Source: Rhodocaloribacter sp964552015 (GTDB lineage Bacteria > Bacteroidota > Rhodothermia > Rhodothermales > ISCAR-4553). Taken from it: DNA of 26,892 nt. The notes beneath the pieces were generated by a model that worked only from the letters and a program-made list of their open reading frames with translations, was not told the origin of the DNA and did no database searches. Positions within the stretch are counted from its first letter, which is position 1, and each line of letters opens with the position of its first letter. Of the stretch, positions 8,217-15,922 are shown piece after piece. The translations under genes were made by a program, and so were the position numbers. The DNA is taken from the NCBI GenBank assembly GCA_964552015.1, contig CAZKFR010000046.1, positions 1 to 26,892 on the forward strand, written 5' to 3'.

Positions 8217-8684
8217 TCAGCGTTCGGGCGGTCCGTCGGGCGGGCCTTCGGGCGGGCCGGCCGGGGCGCGTTCGAAACGGTGCCCGGGCGGCGGCCCCAT
8301 GCCGGGTGCGGGACGGCGACGAAACATCCGTCGGTCCCGTTCGAGCCACCGTTCGAGCCGCTCTTTCTGCGCGGGAGTCAGCAGGCTGTCCAGCGCGGCC
8401 CGGGTCGAGTCGATGACGGCCCGGTACTCGGCCTGATGGGCCCGTCGCAGGGTGCTCAGGCGGCGCCCGGCGTCTTCGAGCACGTCCCGGATCTGTTGCC
8501 GCTGCGCCTCGTCGACCGGCTCGATGACGCGCTCCAGGTGCATCGAGAAGCCGGCGGGACGCCCCAGTTCACGGAGTTTTTCGAGACGGTGGTTGTACAG
8601 GGCACTCGCCCCCAGCGCCCCCAGCGCCACACCGACGAGGAGGGTCACGACGAGGATGAGAGCCGAGCGTGTTCGCGCTTTCAT
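8217..8684 (-). CDS. CpxP/Spy-like periplasmic stress protein, membrane-anchored
   Basis: A 155-residue protein with a hydrophobic N-terminal segment (about 8-30) and then a charged all-helical region with one LTPAQKERL motif, the LTxxQ mark of CpxP, Spy, ZraP and related heavy-metal/envelope-stress proteins. The last 35 residues are rich in Pro, Gly and Arg. Members of the family act as periplasmic chaperones or as sensors that tune envelope-stress signalling. Its ATG overlaps the stop of the anti-sigma gene by 4 nt (8681-8684), so it is translated with the regulator; a role in sensing for that anti-sigma factor is an inference from position. Confidence 0.75.
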   Translation of the reverse strand: MKARTRSALILVVTLLVGVALGALGASALYNHRLEKLRELGRPAGFSMHLERVIEPVDEAQRQQIRDVLEDAGRRLSTLRRAHQAEYRAVIDSTRAALDSLLTPAQKERLERWLERDRRMFRRRPAPGMGPPPGHRFERAPAGPPEGPPDGPPER

Positions 8685-9133
8685 GGGTTGATTTCGGCGG
8701 ATGAAAGTTCCAGTTCGTAGGCGCTCGTGAGCGTTACGGGCGGCAGGCCCAGCACGGCTTCGGCGGGGGAACGCTCCGCGTCCTCCACACCATGGGTGAC
8801 GTTGTAGGCGGCGAGCAGGAGGATCAGCGCCATGGACGCCACCAGCACGGGCCGGAACAGGGCCGCGAGCGCCTCGGCGAAGATGTCGTCCCGGCGCGGG
8901 GCTGCCGGCGGCTGGAGGTGCTTCATGAGCCGGTCGGTGAAGAAGGGGCGCAGGGCCTCCCGGGCGTCCTCCCGCACCGTGGCCCGGAGCGTGCCCCGAA
9001 GGGCACGGAGGCGCTCGCAGTCCTGCCGCAACGCGGGCGAGGCTGCCAGGCGACGCTCCCAGTCCGCCCGTTCGTCGGGCGTCATGGCGCCCTCGAGCCA
9101 GCGCAGCATCTGTTCGGTGTCGTGTTTCGTCAT
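8681..9133 (-). CDS. Membrane-bound anti-sigma factor
   Basis: A 150-residue protein. Residues 1-70 form a short helical cytoplasmic domain (EQMLRWLEGAMTPDERADWE) typical of anti-sigma factors but without the HxxxCxxC zinc motif. One membrane helix follows at about 95-112 (VLVASMALILLLAAYNV), then a periplasmic tail of about 38 residues. Assignment rests on this architecture plus position: it overlaps the ECF sigma gene by 4 nt (9130-9133) and is itself overlapped by the CpxP-like gene. It most likely holds the sigma factor at the membrane until an envelope signal arrives. Sequence similarity to a named subfamily is weak. Confidence 0.78.
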   Translation of the reverse strand: MTKHDTEQMLRWLEGAMTPDERADWERRLAASPALRQDCERLRALRGTLRATVREDAREALRPFFTDRLMKHLQPPAAPRRDDIFAEALAALFRPVLVASMALILLLAAYNVTHGVEDAERSPAEAVLGLPPVTLTSAYELELSSAEINP

Positions 9134-9768
9134 GGCGTCCGGCCGGTCGGTATCGCTCCTGTGCCGGAGGGATCGCCCTCCAGGTAAGGAGCCAGGTGGT
9201 TCTGTATTTTCTTCAGGGCCCGGTTCAACCGGGAGAGCACCGTGCCATAGGGAACCCCGAGCATCTCGGCCGTCTCCTGCGTGTCGTACCCTTCGAGGAG
9301 GCGGAGGACGACGACCGCCCGGTGGCGGGGTGAGAGCGCCTCCAGGGCGCGGCGCACGAGGGCGTTCCGTTCGCTCTGCTCGATGTCTTGCTCCCCGTCG
9401 CGCCCCGGCTCGGGCAGGCGCACGGCTTCGTCGTCCCGGCTGATGAAGCGGGCCAGGCTCCGCCGCCGGCGGCGGAGCACGTCGAGGGCCCGGTTGATGG
9501 CGATGCGTTTGAGGTACGTACGCACGCTGGCCTCCCCGCGGAAGTCGCCCATCGCCTCGTAGAAGCGGATGAAGGTATCCTGCACGACATCATCGACATC
9601 CGCACCGGGTCCGAGCATCGCCACGACCGTGGCGGCGATCTCGTCCTGATAACGTTCGACGAGGACACGGAAGGCCTGCCGGTCCCCGGCACGGGCCCGG
9701 GCCAGCAGGTCCCGGTCGGCATCGTCGTTTGGACGGGTCGGCGTCTCAGGCACGGCGGTCAGCGTCAT
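9130..9768 (-). CDS. ECF-family RNA polymerase sigma factor
   Basis: A 212-residue extracytoplasmic-function sigma factor. Region 2 spans about 20-105 with DVDDVVQDTFIRFYEAMG and TYLKRIAINRALDVLRRRRR (-10 recognition and core binding). Region 4 spans about 138-190 with the helix-turn-helix DTQETAEMLGVPYGTVLSRL (-35 recognition). There is no region 1 or 3. The ATG at 9768 fits the family length; the frame is open further upstream but without domain content. It lies 86 bp after the LTxxQ lipoprotein gene, with a long inverted repeat in the spacer and no obvious promoter of its own there, so it is probably co-transcribed from the promoter candidate at 10910-10937. Confidence 0.95.
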   Translation of the reverse strand: MTLTAVPETPTRPNDDADRDLLARARAGDRQAFRVLVERYQDEIAATVVAMLGPGADVDDVVQDTFIRFYEAMGDFRGEASVRTYLKRIAINRALDVLRRRRRSLARFISRDDEAVRLPEPGRDGEQDIEQSERNALVRRALEALSPRHRAVVVLRLLEGYDTQETAEMLGVPYGTVLSRLNRALKKIQNHLAPYLEGDPSGTGAIPTGRTP

Positions 9769-9800
9769 GGCGTCCCTCGCATCGAGGCGCGGTCGGCGGC

Positions 9801-9846
9801 GGGGTACCGGGTGCGGCATCCATGCTCCGGCCGCACCCGGCACCCC
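9801..9846 (-). repeat. Long inverted repeat between lipoprotein and sigma genes
   Basis: An 11-bp perfect stem (9807-9817 with 9830-9840) extends by five more pairs (9801-9805 with 9842-9846) across one A/C mismatch, with a 12-nt loop. It fills about half of the 86-bp spacer between the LTxxQ lipoprotein stop and the ECF sigma start. It has no T tract, so it is not a classical terminator. It could be a partial terminator or mRNA-stability element that sets more lipoprotein than sigma factor. Part of it repeats 17 nt found at 10442-10458 inside the lipoprotein gene. Confidence 0.65.
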
Positions 9847-9854
9847 GGCCGGCC

Positions 9855-10859
9855 TTACCGGCGCGGTCCACCCCGGCGGAATCCCGGGCGGTCCGCCCCG
9901 GCGTGTCCATCGCGCGGCCGCATCATCCGGCGAGCCAGCAGGTGGTGCAGGGCCACGATCTCCTGCTGTTCCTCGGTAAGGATCTCGGCCATCTGGTCGC
10001 GGTGCGCCACACGCAGGGCCTGGAGCCGTTCGTGGAAGGCTTCACGGTCCAGCGTGCCATCCCGCACGGCGGCCCTGAGGGCCTCGTGCTCCTGCCGGTG
10101 CTGCTCCGCCAGCGCCTCCAGCGCGGCCTGCTGGGCTTCGGTCAGCCCGAGCGCCTCGGCGCGGGCCGCCAGGGCCTCCTCGCGGTGCTCCCGGAAGCGT
10201 TCGAGGCGATCCTGGCGGGCCTCCTCCAGCGCAGCCCGCTGTTCGTCCGTCAGGATCGCCGCCACGTCTTCACGGTGCTGCTCCCGGAGCGCCTCCCGCT
10301 GCTCGTCGAACGCCTCGCGCGTCAGCGTCCCCGCGGCGAGTTGTTCCCGCAACGCCTCCATCTTTTCCCGGAAGCTCGTGTGGAGCGCTTCGAGCGCCTC
10401 CCGCTGCTCGTCCGTCAGCGACGGCAGGTTCGGGCCCCGGAATCCATGCTCCGGCCGCGCCCCACGCTCCGGCTTCATCCCCGGCCCGCGTTGTCCCCGG
10501 CGTCCGGGCCGCTCGGCGTCCGGCGTGTCGGGCGCCTCGTCCCGGGCCCGGGCCATCCACTCCTGCAGCCGGGCGCGCTGGGTTTCCGTCAGCGTGGCGT
10601 GCAACCGCGCCGCCACCGTCCAGAGCGCGCCGGGCTCCCGCACCTCGGCCGGCTGCCCGGCCAGCACCTGGCGGATCGTCTGCACCTGCTCGTCGGTCAG
10701 TTGCAGGTCGGCCTGCAGCGCGGCTTCCGGCGTGGCCGTCGTGGCCTGCACCGGCTCGTCGTCCGTGACGGTCTGCGTCGTGTCGCACCCCACCAGCACG
10801 AAGGCCAGCAACAGGGCCGTCACCAGACCTCCGCGCAGCCAGTTCATTCCTTGTTTCAT
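9855..10859 (-). CDS. Lipoprotein with six LTxxQ motifs (Spy/CpxP-like, duplicated)
   Basis: A 334-residue protein with a lipoprotein signal peptide (lipobox LVGC, Cys 25). The mature part is almost all charged helix and carries LTxxQ motifs starting at residues 54, 90, 148, 203, 239 and 294. Residues 148-207 and 239-298 are two copies of one unit: the motif pair is 55 residues apart in each, and both share EAL, GTL, REAF and ILT.EQ landmarks. CpxP and Spy normally have two such motifs in about 160 residues. I infer an envelope-stress chaperone or sensor enlarged by internal duplication. Gly/Arg-rich linkers occur at about 115-145 and at the C-terminus. The ATG at 10859 is chosen for the signal peptide; ATG at 10847 is possible. 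It leads the ECF operon. Confidence 0.8.
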   Translation of the reverse strand: MKQGMNWLRGGLVTALLLAFVLVGCDTTQTVTDDEPVQATTATPEAALQADLQLTDEQVQTIRQVLAGQPAEVREPGALWTVAARLHATLTETQRARLQEWMARARDEAPDTPDAERPGRRGQRGPGMKPERGARPEHGFRGPNLPSLTDEQREALEALHTSFREKMEALREQLAAGTLTREAFDEQREALREQHREDVAAILTDEQRAALEEARQDRLERFREHREEALAARAEALGLTEAQQAALEALAEQHRQEHEALRAAVRDGTLDREAFHERLQALRVAHRDQMAEILTEEQQEIVALHHLLARRMMRPRDGHAGADRPGFRRGGPRR

Positions 10860-10909
10860 GGCGTCCTCTCCCGGATGGTTCAAGGGTTCTTTTTCGATGG
10901 TACACCCCC

Positions 10910-10937
10910 TAGACGCCGCAGCCGTCGCCCACATTCC
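10910..10937 (-). promoter_or_regulatory. Candidate ECF-type promoter of the stress operon
   Basis: On the minus strand GGAAT (10933-10937) is followed after 17 nt by CGTCTA (10910-10915). A GGAA-type -35 with a CGTC-type -10 is the usual form of ECF-dependent promoters. It lies about 50 nt upstream of the LTxxQ lipoprotein ATG, in the 102-bp spacer after sbcC, and no equally good match is seen directly upstream of the sigma gene. This suggests the sigma factor in this operon drives its own transcription; the element was recognised by eye only. Confidence 0.45.
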
Positions 10938-10961
10938 ATCCGGTCCCGCGCACGGAGGTCC

Positions 10962-13900
10962 TCAGACGCCGATGATCTGGAAGCGCGAGCCGACCGTGGG
11001 GTCCTTCTCCACCTCGATGCGTACCGGGAACGCCTCCTTGAGCTGATCCAGATGGGTGATGACGAGGATCTTGTCGAAGTCGTTCTGAATGGCCTGGATG
11101 GCCTCCACCATGTTCTCGACGCCCTGTTCGTCCTGCGTGCCGAAGCCTTCGTCGATGACGAGGGTGCGGATTCGGACGCCGCTGCGTTCGGCCAGCAGCT
11201 GCGCCAGGGCGATGCGAAGCGCGAAGTTGACCCGGAAGGCTTCGCCCCCGGAGAAGGTCTCGTAGGGCCTCGGCTTGCCCTGCTCGTCGGTGATGATGAT
11301 GTCCAGGGTTTCGCGGGTGCCGCCGCTCTTTTTGTCCTTGAGGGTTTCCAGGCGGATGCTCATGCGCCCGTCGGTGAGCCGGCCGAGGAGCTCGTTGGCT
11401 CGTTCCTCGATCTCGGGCAGGGTCTGTTCGATGATGAGCGACGGGATGCCATGCTTCCCGAAGGCCCGGACCAGGTGCTGGTAGAGCGCTCGGCGGTCTT
11501 TCGCGTCGCGGAGTCGTTCGCGCTGTTCGCGGAGGGCGGCCCGGTCCCGTGCGGCCTGTTCGAGGCGCGACTGGAGCTCGCCGGAGCGTGTCTGCAGGTC
11601 GGCCAGCCGACGTTCCGCCTCGGCACAGGCCCGTGCCTTCTCCTGCTGTTGCCGGATCAGTGCCTCCCGCCCGGCCAGGGAGGCCTCGATCTCTTTCAGA
11701 CGGGTTTCCTGCCGGGCCTGTTCGTCCCGGCTCCGGGCCAGCCGGTCCTCGATCCGGGCGACGTCCTCCTTCCAGGCGGCGCGGTTCTCGCGGGCGTTGA
11801 GCAGTTCCTTCATCCGCTCGCCGGCCTTCTCCAGCGCCCTCAGGCCCCGGCGAACCTCTTCCAGTTCCGCACGGTCGAAGCCGATCCCGTCCCGCTGTTG
11901 ACGCAGGGTCCGGAGCCGTTCCTGGAGGTCACCGAACAGGCTCCCGTCGTCGAGTTTCCGGCGCAGCGCCTCCTCGTCGGCCGTCTTCTGGGCCAGGTTT
12001 TTCGTCAGCTGATCCCGGCGTCCGGCCAGTCCTTCCAGGCGTCGCACGCGCTCTTCGAGGTGATCGACGCCGGCCGCTGCCTCGCGCAGCTGCTCGAAGG
12101 CGGCCTCGTCGAACGGGAGCGCGTCGCGGCGGGCGCGGAGACGGGCCAGACGCTCCCGGAAGGCTTCGCCGAACGCCTCGGCTTCGAGGGTCTGACGCAG
12201 CCGGGCCACCTCCTGACGCCGTCCCTCCAGCGCGTCCCGCTCGGTCCGGGCCCGGCGGAGCTGTTCCTCGACGCGGGCTCGTTCGGCCTCGTGCCCTTCG
12301 AGCGATTTCAGCGTCTTTTGCAGGGCCAGGTAGCGCGCGCGCAAGGTGTCGCGCTCGGCAGCCCGCTCCGTGAGCCAGTGCGTCATCTCCTGCTGCTCGG
12401 CGGCCAGGCGTGCGAGTTCGGCCCGGTACCGTTCCTCGATCTCCCGGCGGTGCTCGGGGGTGAGGGGTGTCCCGCAGGTGGGGCAATGCTCTTCCTCCAG
12501 GCTGAGCAATCGCTCCAGGGCGGCTTCCTGCTCCTTCACGGCCTCCCCCAGCGCCGCCTGCCGCCCCTCCCGCTCCTTGATCTGATGACTCAGGGCCTCG
12601 CCCTGCTGCCGGATCTCTTCCATCTCGGCCTTCAGCTTCGCCAGGCGCTCGGCCTCGGCGTCCAGCTCCCGCATCCGTTTCGTGAGGGCTTCTACGTCCG
12701 GCATCGCCTTCCGGGCCTTGTCGATCTCCCGCTCGAGCGCCTCGATACGCCCCCGCAACGTCTCGCGCTCGCGCAACAGCGCCTCCTCCGCCGCCCGGAT
12801 CGCCTCGTCGAGCGCCTGCCGCTGCTCGGCCACCGCCTTCATCTTCAGGAACCGGTTGCGGTCAGCCCGGGCCTGCTCCAGCCGGCGCCGTGCCGAGGGC
12901 AGTTCCGCCAGTTCCGCGTCCAACCGCCCCAGGTCCTCCTGCATCGCCTTCCGGTCCACGGCCAGCGCGTGGAGCTTCTTGTCCACCTCGCTCCGCCGGT
13001 CGGAGAGTTCCGCCTCCACCCGCCGTATCTGATCCTCGATGCCCATGAACAGGTCCTGTTTCTCCAGGAGCGCGTCGTAGCGGGCTTTCAGCTGCTCCAG
13101 GCGCCGGTAGTCCCGTTCGATCGCTTCGCGCTGTTCAATGAGTTCGTCGGCTTTCTGGATGCGGGCCAGCAGTTCACGGCGTTCTTCCTCGTCGGCCCGG
13201 CACCGTGCCGCCAGGCTGTCCAGCGACTGCCGGAGCGTCTCGGCCTCCCGGTGACGGGCCTCCAGCGAGGCCAGCCGGGTGGCTGCGCGCTTCTCTTCCT
13301 CACGCAGCCCGGCCAGCTCCTGCTCGACGGCCTTCAGGGCTTCCAGCACCCGGGTGTGCTCTTCTTTCCAGGCAGGCTCATCGGCCAGCGCGTGCTTGAG
13401 GCGTTCCACCTCGGCCTCTGCCAGGCGCATCGCCTCCTCGGCCCGTCGCACGCGTTCCCGGGCCAGTTCGGCCAGCCGGTCGTAGCGCTCCAGGTTCAGG
13501 ATCCGGGCCAGGATCTGCTTGCGCTCGGAGGGTCGCTTCCTCGTGAACTCGTCCGAGCGTCCCTGCAGCAGAAAGGCCGAGTTGATGAACGTCTCGAAGT
13601 CCAGCCCCAGGATGCCATGGAGCACCTGCTGCGTCTCCCGGATCGAGGAGGCCGTCAGCGGGCGGTAGGTCGCCAGGTCGGGGTCGTAGACGTGCACCTC
13701 CAGGCCCGGCTTGGTCGTCTTGCCCGTCTTCGACTTCTCGTACCAGCGGACCACGCGGTAGCGGGTTCCCTCCAGGTCGAAGACCAGCTCGACCTGCATG
13801 CGCGTCGCCCCGATCCGCAGCAGGTCATCGTCCGGCTTGCGGCTGTCGGAGGCCTTGCGGGCCTCCCCCCACAGCGCCCAGGTGATGGCATCGAGCAGGG

Positions 13901-14021
13901 CCGACTTCCCCTGCCCGTTCCGCCCCGAGAGGCACGCGACATGGAACTGTTCGAAGTCGAGATCGGGCGCCGCCGTACCGTAACTGAGGAAATTCTGGAG
14001 GCGAAGAGAGACGGGAACCAT
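10962..14021 (-). CDS. sbcC: SbcC/Rad50-type DNA repair exonuclease ATPase subunit
   Basis: A 1019-residue SMC-like ATPase. The N-terminal half-site has Walker A GRNGQGKSALLDA (33-45) and the Rad50 Q-loop FLLQGRSDEF. Two long coiled-coil arms meet at the zinc hook CPTC (Cys 513 and 516), almost exactly mid-protein. The C-terminal half-site has the ABC signature TFSGGEAFRVNFALRIALAQ and Walker B TLVIDEGFGTQDEQG. With its nuclease partner SbcD/Mre11 it opens hairpins and processes blocked double-strand ends. No sbcD is present on either side here, although the two are often adjacent. The ATG at 14021 gives the expected VSLRLQNFLSYG N-terminus; the frame is open for 29 more codons upstream without domain content. 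The length matches E. coli SbcC (1048). Confidence 0.93.
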   Translation of the reverse strand: MVPVSLRLQNFLSYGTAAPDLDFEQFHVACLSGRNGQGKSALLDAITWALWGEARKASDSRKPDDDLLRIGATRMQVELVFDLEGTRYRVVRWYEKSKTGKTTKPGLEVHVYDPDLATYRPLTASSIRETQQVLHGILGLDFETFINSAFLLQGRSDEFTRKRPSERKQILARILNLERYDRLAELARERVRRAEEAMRLAEAEVERLKHALADEPAWKEEHTRVLEALKAVEQELAGLREEEKRAATRLASLEARHREAETLRQSLDSLAARCRADEEERRELLARIQKADELIEQREAIERDYRRLEQLKARYDALLEKQDLFMGIEDQIRRVEAELSDRRSEVDKKLHALAVDRKAMQEDLGRLDAELAELPSARRRLEQARADRNRFLKMKAVAEQRQALDEAIRAAEEALLRERETLRGRIEALEREIDKARKAMPDVEALTKRMRELDAEAERLAKLKAEMEEIRQQGEALSHQIKEREGRQAALGEAVKEQEAALERLLSLEEEHCPTCGTPLTPEHRREIEERYRAELARLAAEQQEMTHWLTERAAERDTLRARYLALQKTLKSLEGHEAERARVEEQLRRARTERDALEGRRQEVARLRQTLEAEAFGEAFRERLARLRARRDALPFDEAAFEQLREAAAGVDHLEERVRRLEGLAGRRDQLTKNLAQKTADEEALRRKLDDGSLFGDLQERLRTLRQQRDGIGFDRAELEEVRRGLRALEKAGERMKELLNARENRAAWKEDVARIEDRLARSRDEQARQETRLKEIEASLAGREALIRQQQEKARACAEAERRLADLQTRSGELQSRLEQAARDRAALREQRERLRDAKDRRALYQHLVRAFGKHGIPSLIIEQTLPEIEERANELLGRLTDGRMSIRLETLKDKKSGGTRETLDIIITDEQGKPRPYETFSGGEAFRVNFALRIALAQLLAERSGVRIRTLVIDEGFGTQDEQGVENMVEAIQAIQNDFDKILVITHLDQLKEAFPVRIEVEKDPTVGSRFQIIGV

Positions 14022-14127
14022 GCGTTCGAGGACTACCGGTTGATCATCCTTCCCGGCAACGACGATCCGGGCGACGGGATCCCGCCGCTCCCCGCAAAGC
14101 TGCGCCACATGGTGCCGGAGGAAGGTG

Positions 14128-15390
14128 TCAGGGCGTCTGGCCCTCCCGTTCCGGCGCCGGCGCGGCGACGCCCCGTGTCTTCACGACGACATGCCCCTCG
14201 GTAAGGGTACGGTGGACGGGACACCGGTTGGCGATCTCGAGCAGACGGGCGCGCTGGGCTTCCTCCAGGTCCCCGGCCAGCTCGACTTCCCGCTCGATCA
14301 GGTCGATCTTGCCGTTGACGGTTTCGTCCAGGCCGCAGCCGCAGTCGCGGGCATGCACCTTCTGGTGATGCAGGCGCACGGTGACGGCCTCCAGCGGCCA
14401 TTTCTTGCGGTCGGCGTACATGCGTAGCGTCATGGCGGTGCAGGCGCCGAGGGCGGCCACGAGCAGGTCGTACGGCGAGGGCCCGGCATTCGCCCCGCCC
14501 ACCTCGCGCGGCTCGTCGGCCACGAGCGCATGTCCGTTGGCCAGGATCTCCGTGCGATAGTGGGCGCGGTTCAGGTGAGCCACGATGCGGTTGTCGGCCG
14601 GGTCGGGGTGCTTCCGGTCCGCCTGCCGGGCTCCGACGTACCGCCGTGCCCATGCCGCGATGACGGCGCCGGCATAGCGGGCATCCTCGGCGTTCGAGAG
14701 CAGGTGGTCGGCCTGGTCCAGCGAGACGAAGCTCTTGGGATGACGGGCCGCCTCGAAGATACGCGCGGCATTCTCGATCCCGACGATCTGGTCCACCGGC
14801 GAATGCAGGATCATCAACGGCCGCCCCAGCTCGCGCAGCACCCGGCGGACGTTGTGCTCGCCCAGATCGTCGAGGAAGGCTTTCCGCACGGTGATGGTGC
14901 GCCCGCCCAGGGTCACGCGGGCCACGCCCTCCTGCCGGATCGCTTCCAGGTGCCCGGAAAAGAGGTGCCGGATGTGCACGGGGTCGTACGGCGCGCCGAG
15001 CGTTGCCACGGCCCGGACGGTGTCGAGGCGGGCGGCGGCCTGGATCACGGCCGCCCCCCCGAGCGAATGGCCGATCAGGATCGCCGGCGGCGCATGGGTT
15101 CGCGCCAGAAAGGCGGCGGCATCGAGCAGGTCCTCGACATTCGACGAGAAGGTCGTCTCACTGAAGTCCCCCTGACTCTCGCCCAGACCGGTAAAGTCGA
15201 ACCGGAGGACGGCAATGCCTTCTTCGGTGAGGGCTTCGCTGAGGTGGCGCAGCGCCCGCAGATCTTTTCCGCAGGTGAAGCAATGCGCCAGCAGCGCATA
15301 GGCGATGGGCTCGTCGTCGACGGGCAGGTCCAGACGGGCCGCAAGCCGTTGCCCGTCCCGGTTTTCGAAGGTGAGTCGTTCGTAGTGCAT
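14128..15390 (-). CDS. Alpha/beta hydrolase-OsmC fusion protein
   Basis: A 420-residue two-domain protein. Residues 1-255 are an alpha/beta hydrolase with nucleophile elbow GHSLGG (Ser 109), an Asp in HSPVDQ (200) and a His in QADHLL (229). Residues 265-405 are an OsmC/Ohr-type domain with both redox cysteines, Cys 317 in GACTAM and Cys 390 in NRCPVH. OsmC enzymes reduce organic hydroperoxides; the fused hydrolase may release or feed a peroxidised ester. The fusion is a known arrangement, but its natural substrate is not settled. ATG at 15390 is preferred over the TTG at 15414. The hydrolase motif region also has a CGCG pair at 350-353. It lies upstream of sbcC with a 106-bp gap, and downstream of the vapBC islet. 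Confidence 0.9.
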   Translation of the reverse strand: MHYERLTFENRDGQRLAARLDLPVDDEPIAYALLAHCFTCGKDLRALRHLSEALTEEGIAVLRFDFTGLGESQGDFSETTFSSNVEDLLDAAAFLARTHAPPAILIGHSLGGAAVIQAAARLDTVRAVATLGAPYDPVHIRHLFSGHLEAIRQEGVARVTLGGRTITVRKAFLDDLGEHNVRRVLRELGRPLMILHSPVDQIVGIENAARIFEAARHPKSFVSLDQADHLLSNAEDARYAGAVIAAWARRYVGARQADRKHPDPADNRIVAHLNRAHYRTEILANGHALVADEPREVGGANAGPSPYDLLVAALGACTAMTLRMYADRKKWPLEAVTVRLHHQKVHARDCGCGLDETVNGKIDLIEREVELAGDLEEAQRARLLEIANRCPVHRTLTEGHVVVKTRGVAAPAPEREGQTP

Positions 15391-15433
15391 CCGCAATGAG
15401 AGGTTAGATCGCAAAAGGAGTTGGACCGGTTTG

Positions 15434-15481
15434 GTCCCGCCCGGGCGTGAAACGTTTCAGCCGCCGCCTCCGGACCAGGCC
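15434..15481. repeat. Direct repeat copy 1 flanking vapBC (copy of NRDE 3' end)
   Basis: These 48 bases match 16242-16289 at 45 positions (differences at 15446, 15452 and 15474). Copy 2 includes the last codons and stop of the NRDE gene, so this copy is a displaced duplicate of that gene end, 808 bp away on the far side of vapBC and 44 bp upstream of the hydrolase-OsmC start. Similarity stops abruptly on both sides. One of the changes makes the 12-bp palindrome TGAAACGTTTCA at 15448-15459. Confidence 0.85.
15448..15459. promoter_or_regulatory. 12-bp palindrome, possible operator
   Basis: TGAAACGTTTCA is a perfect palindrome of the shape bound by LacI-family repressors. It lies 58 bp upstream of the hydrolase-OsmC start. 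The other repeat copy (16256-16267) differs by one base and is not a perfect palindrome. No LacI-family gene is in the window, and the site may be a by-product of the duplication, so function is uncertain. Confidence 0.3.
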
Positions 15482-15493
15482 AGGAAGCCGCCT

Positions 15494-15922
15494 TTATGAT
15501 GGCCTTGCCGGCCCCACCGTCCCTCCCTCGTTCTGGAGCAGGTCACGTGGATGAATCCCCTGACGGGCCGCAAGCACCTTCTGGTCATACGTCACATGGG
15601 GGATACCGAGCCACTGACCCAGCGCGGCATACGTGGCATCGTACGCCGTCAGATCGTGCGTGACGGCCAGGCGCAATATGTGCTCTGCCGGAGGGGCCTC
15701 GACAACCGCTACGAGCTTCCGAGCGGCTTGAAAACGCCGGAGGGCCTCGTCCCGGCTGAATGTCCCCCGGCGTACGTATTGCCACATTACGTTGAGGAAC
15801 TCGCTCTCCCAGAGCGGCGGTACGAGCCAGACAGCGTCGTGTTGGAAAAGGGCACGCGCCTCGGGCGTGCAGGCACCCTCCACCTACAGATAAACCGTCA
15901 CATTGACGTCGGGAACGATCAT
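15494..15922 (-). pseudogene. vapC: VapC-type PIN-domain toxin interrupted by an in-frame TAG
   Basis: Reading from the ATG at 15922, which overlaps the vapB stop by 4 nt, the frame gives MIVPDVNVTVYL, then TAG at codon 13 (15884-15886), then continues in the same frame for 129 residues to TAA at 15494. The remainder is a full PIN domain: WESEFLNV (Glu 41), TAYDATYAALG (Asp 95) and VTYDQKVL (Asp 113). The stop separates catalytic Asp 5 from the other acidic residues. A restart at GTG 15883 would lack Asp 5 and has no visible ribosome-binding site, so the ribonuclease should be inactive. VapC toxins cut tRNA or rRNA when not held by VapB. Either a real nonsense mutation or a base-calling error would explain this. 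Confidence 0.82.

Noticed and set aside
14022..14127. Small gene or promoter between hydrolase-OsmC and sbcC
   Set aside because: The 106-bp spacer has no convincing ribosome-binding site, promoter pair or hairpin; the upstream extension of the sbcC frame has no domain content.
9729..14204. 1491-codon open frame on the plus strand
   Set aside because: It is antisense to sbcC, the lipoprotein and the sigma gene; high GC with few stop codons makes such frames. It has no domain motifs, and the minus-strand proteins are clear.
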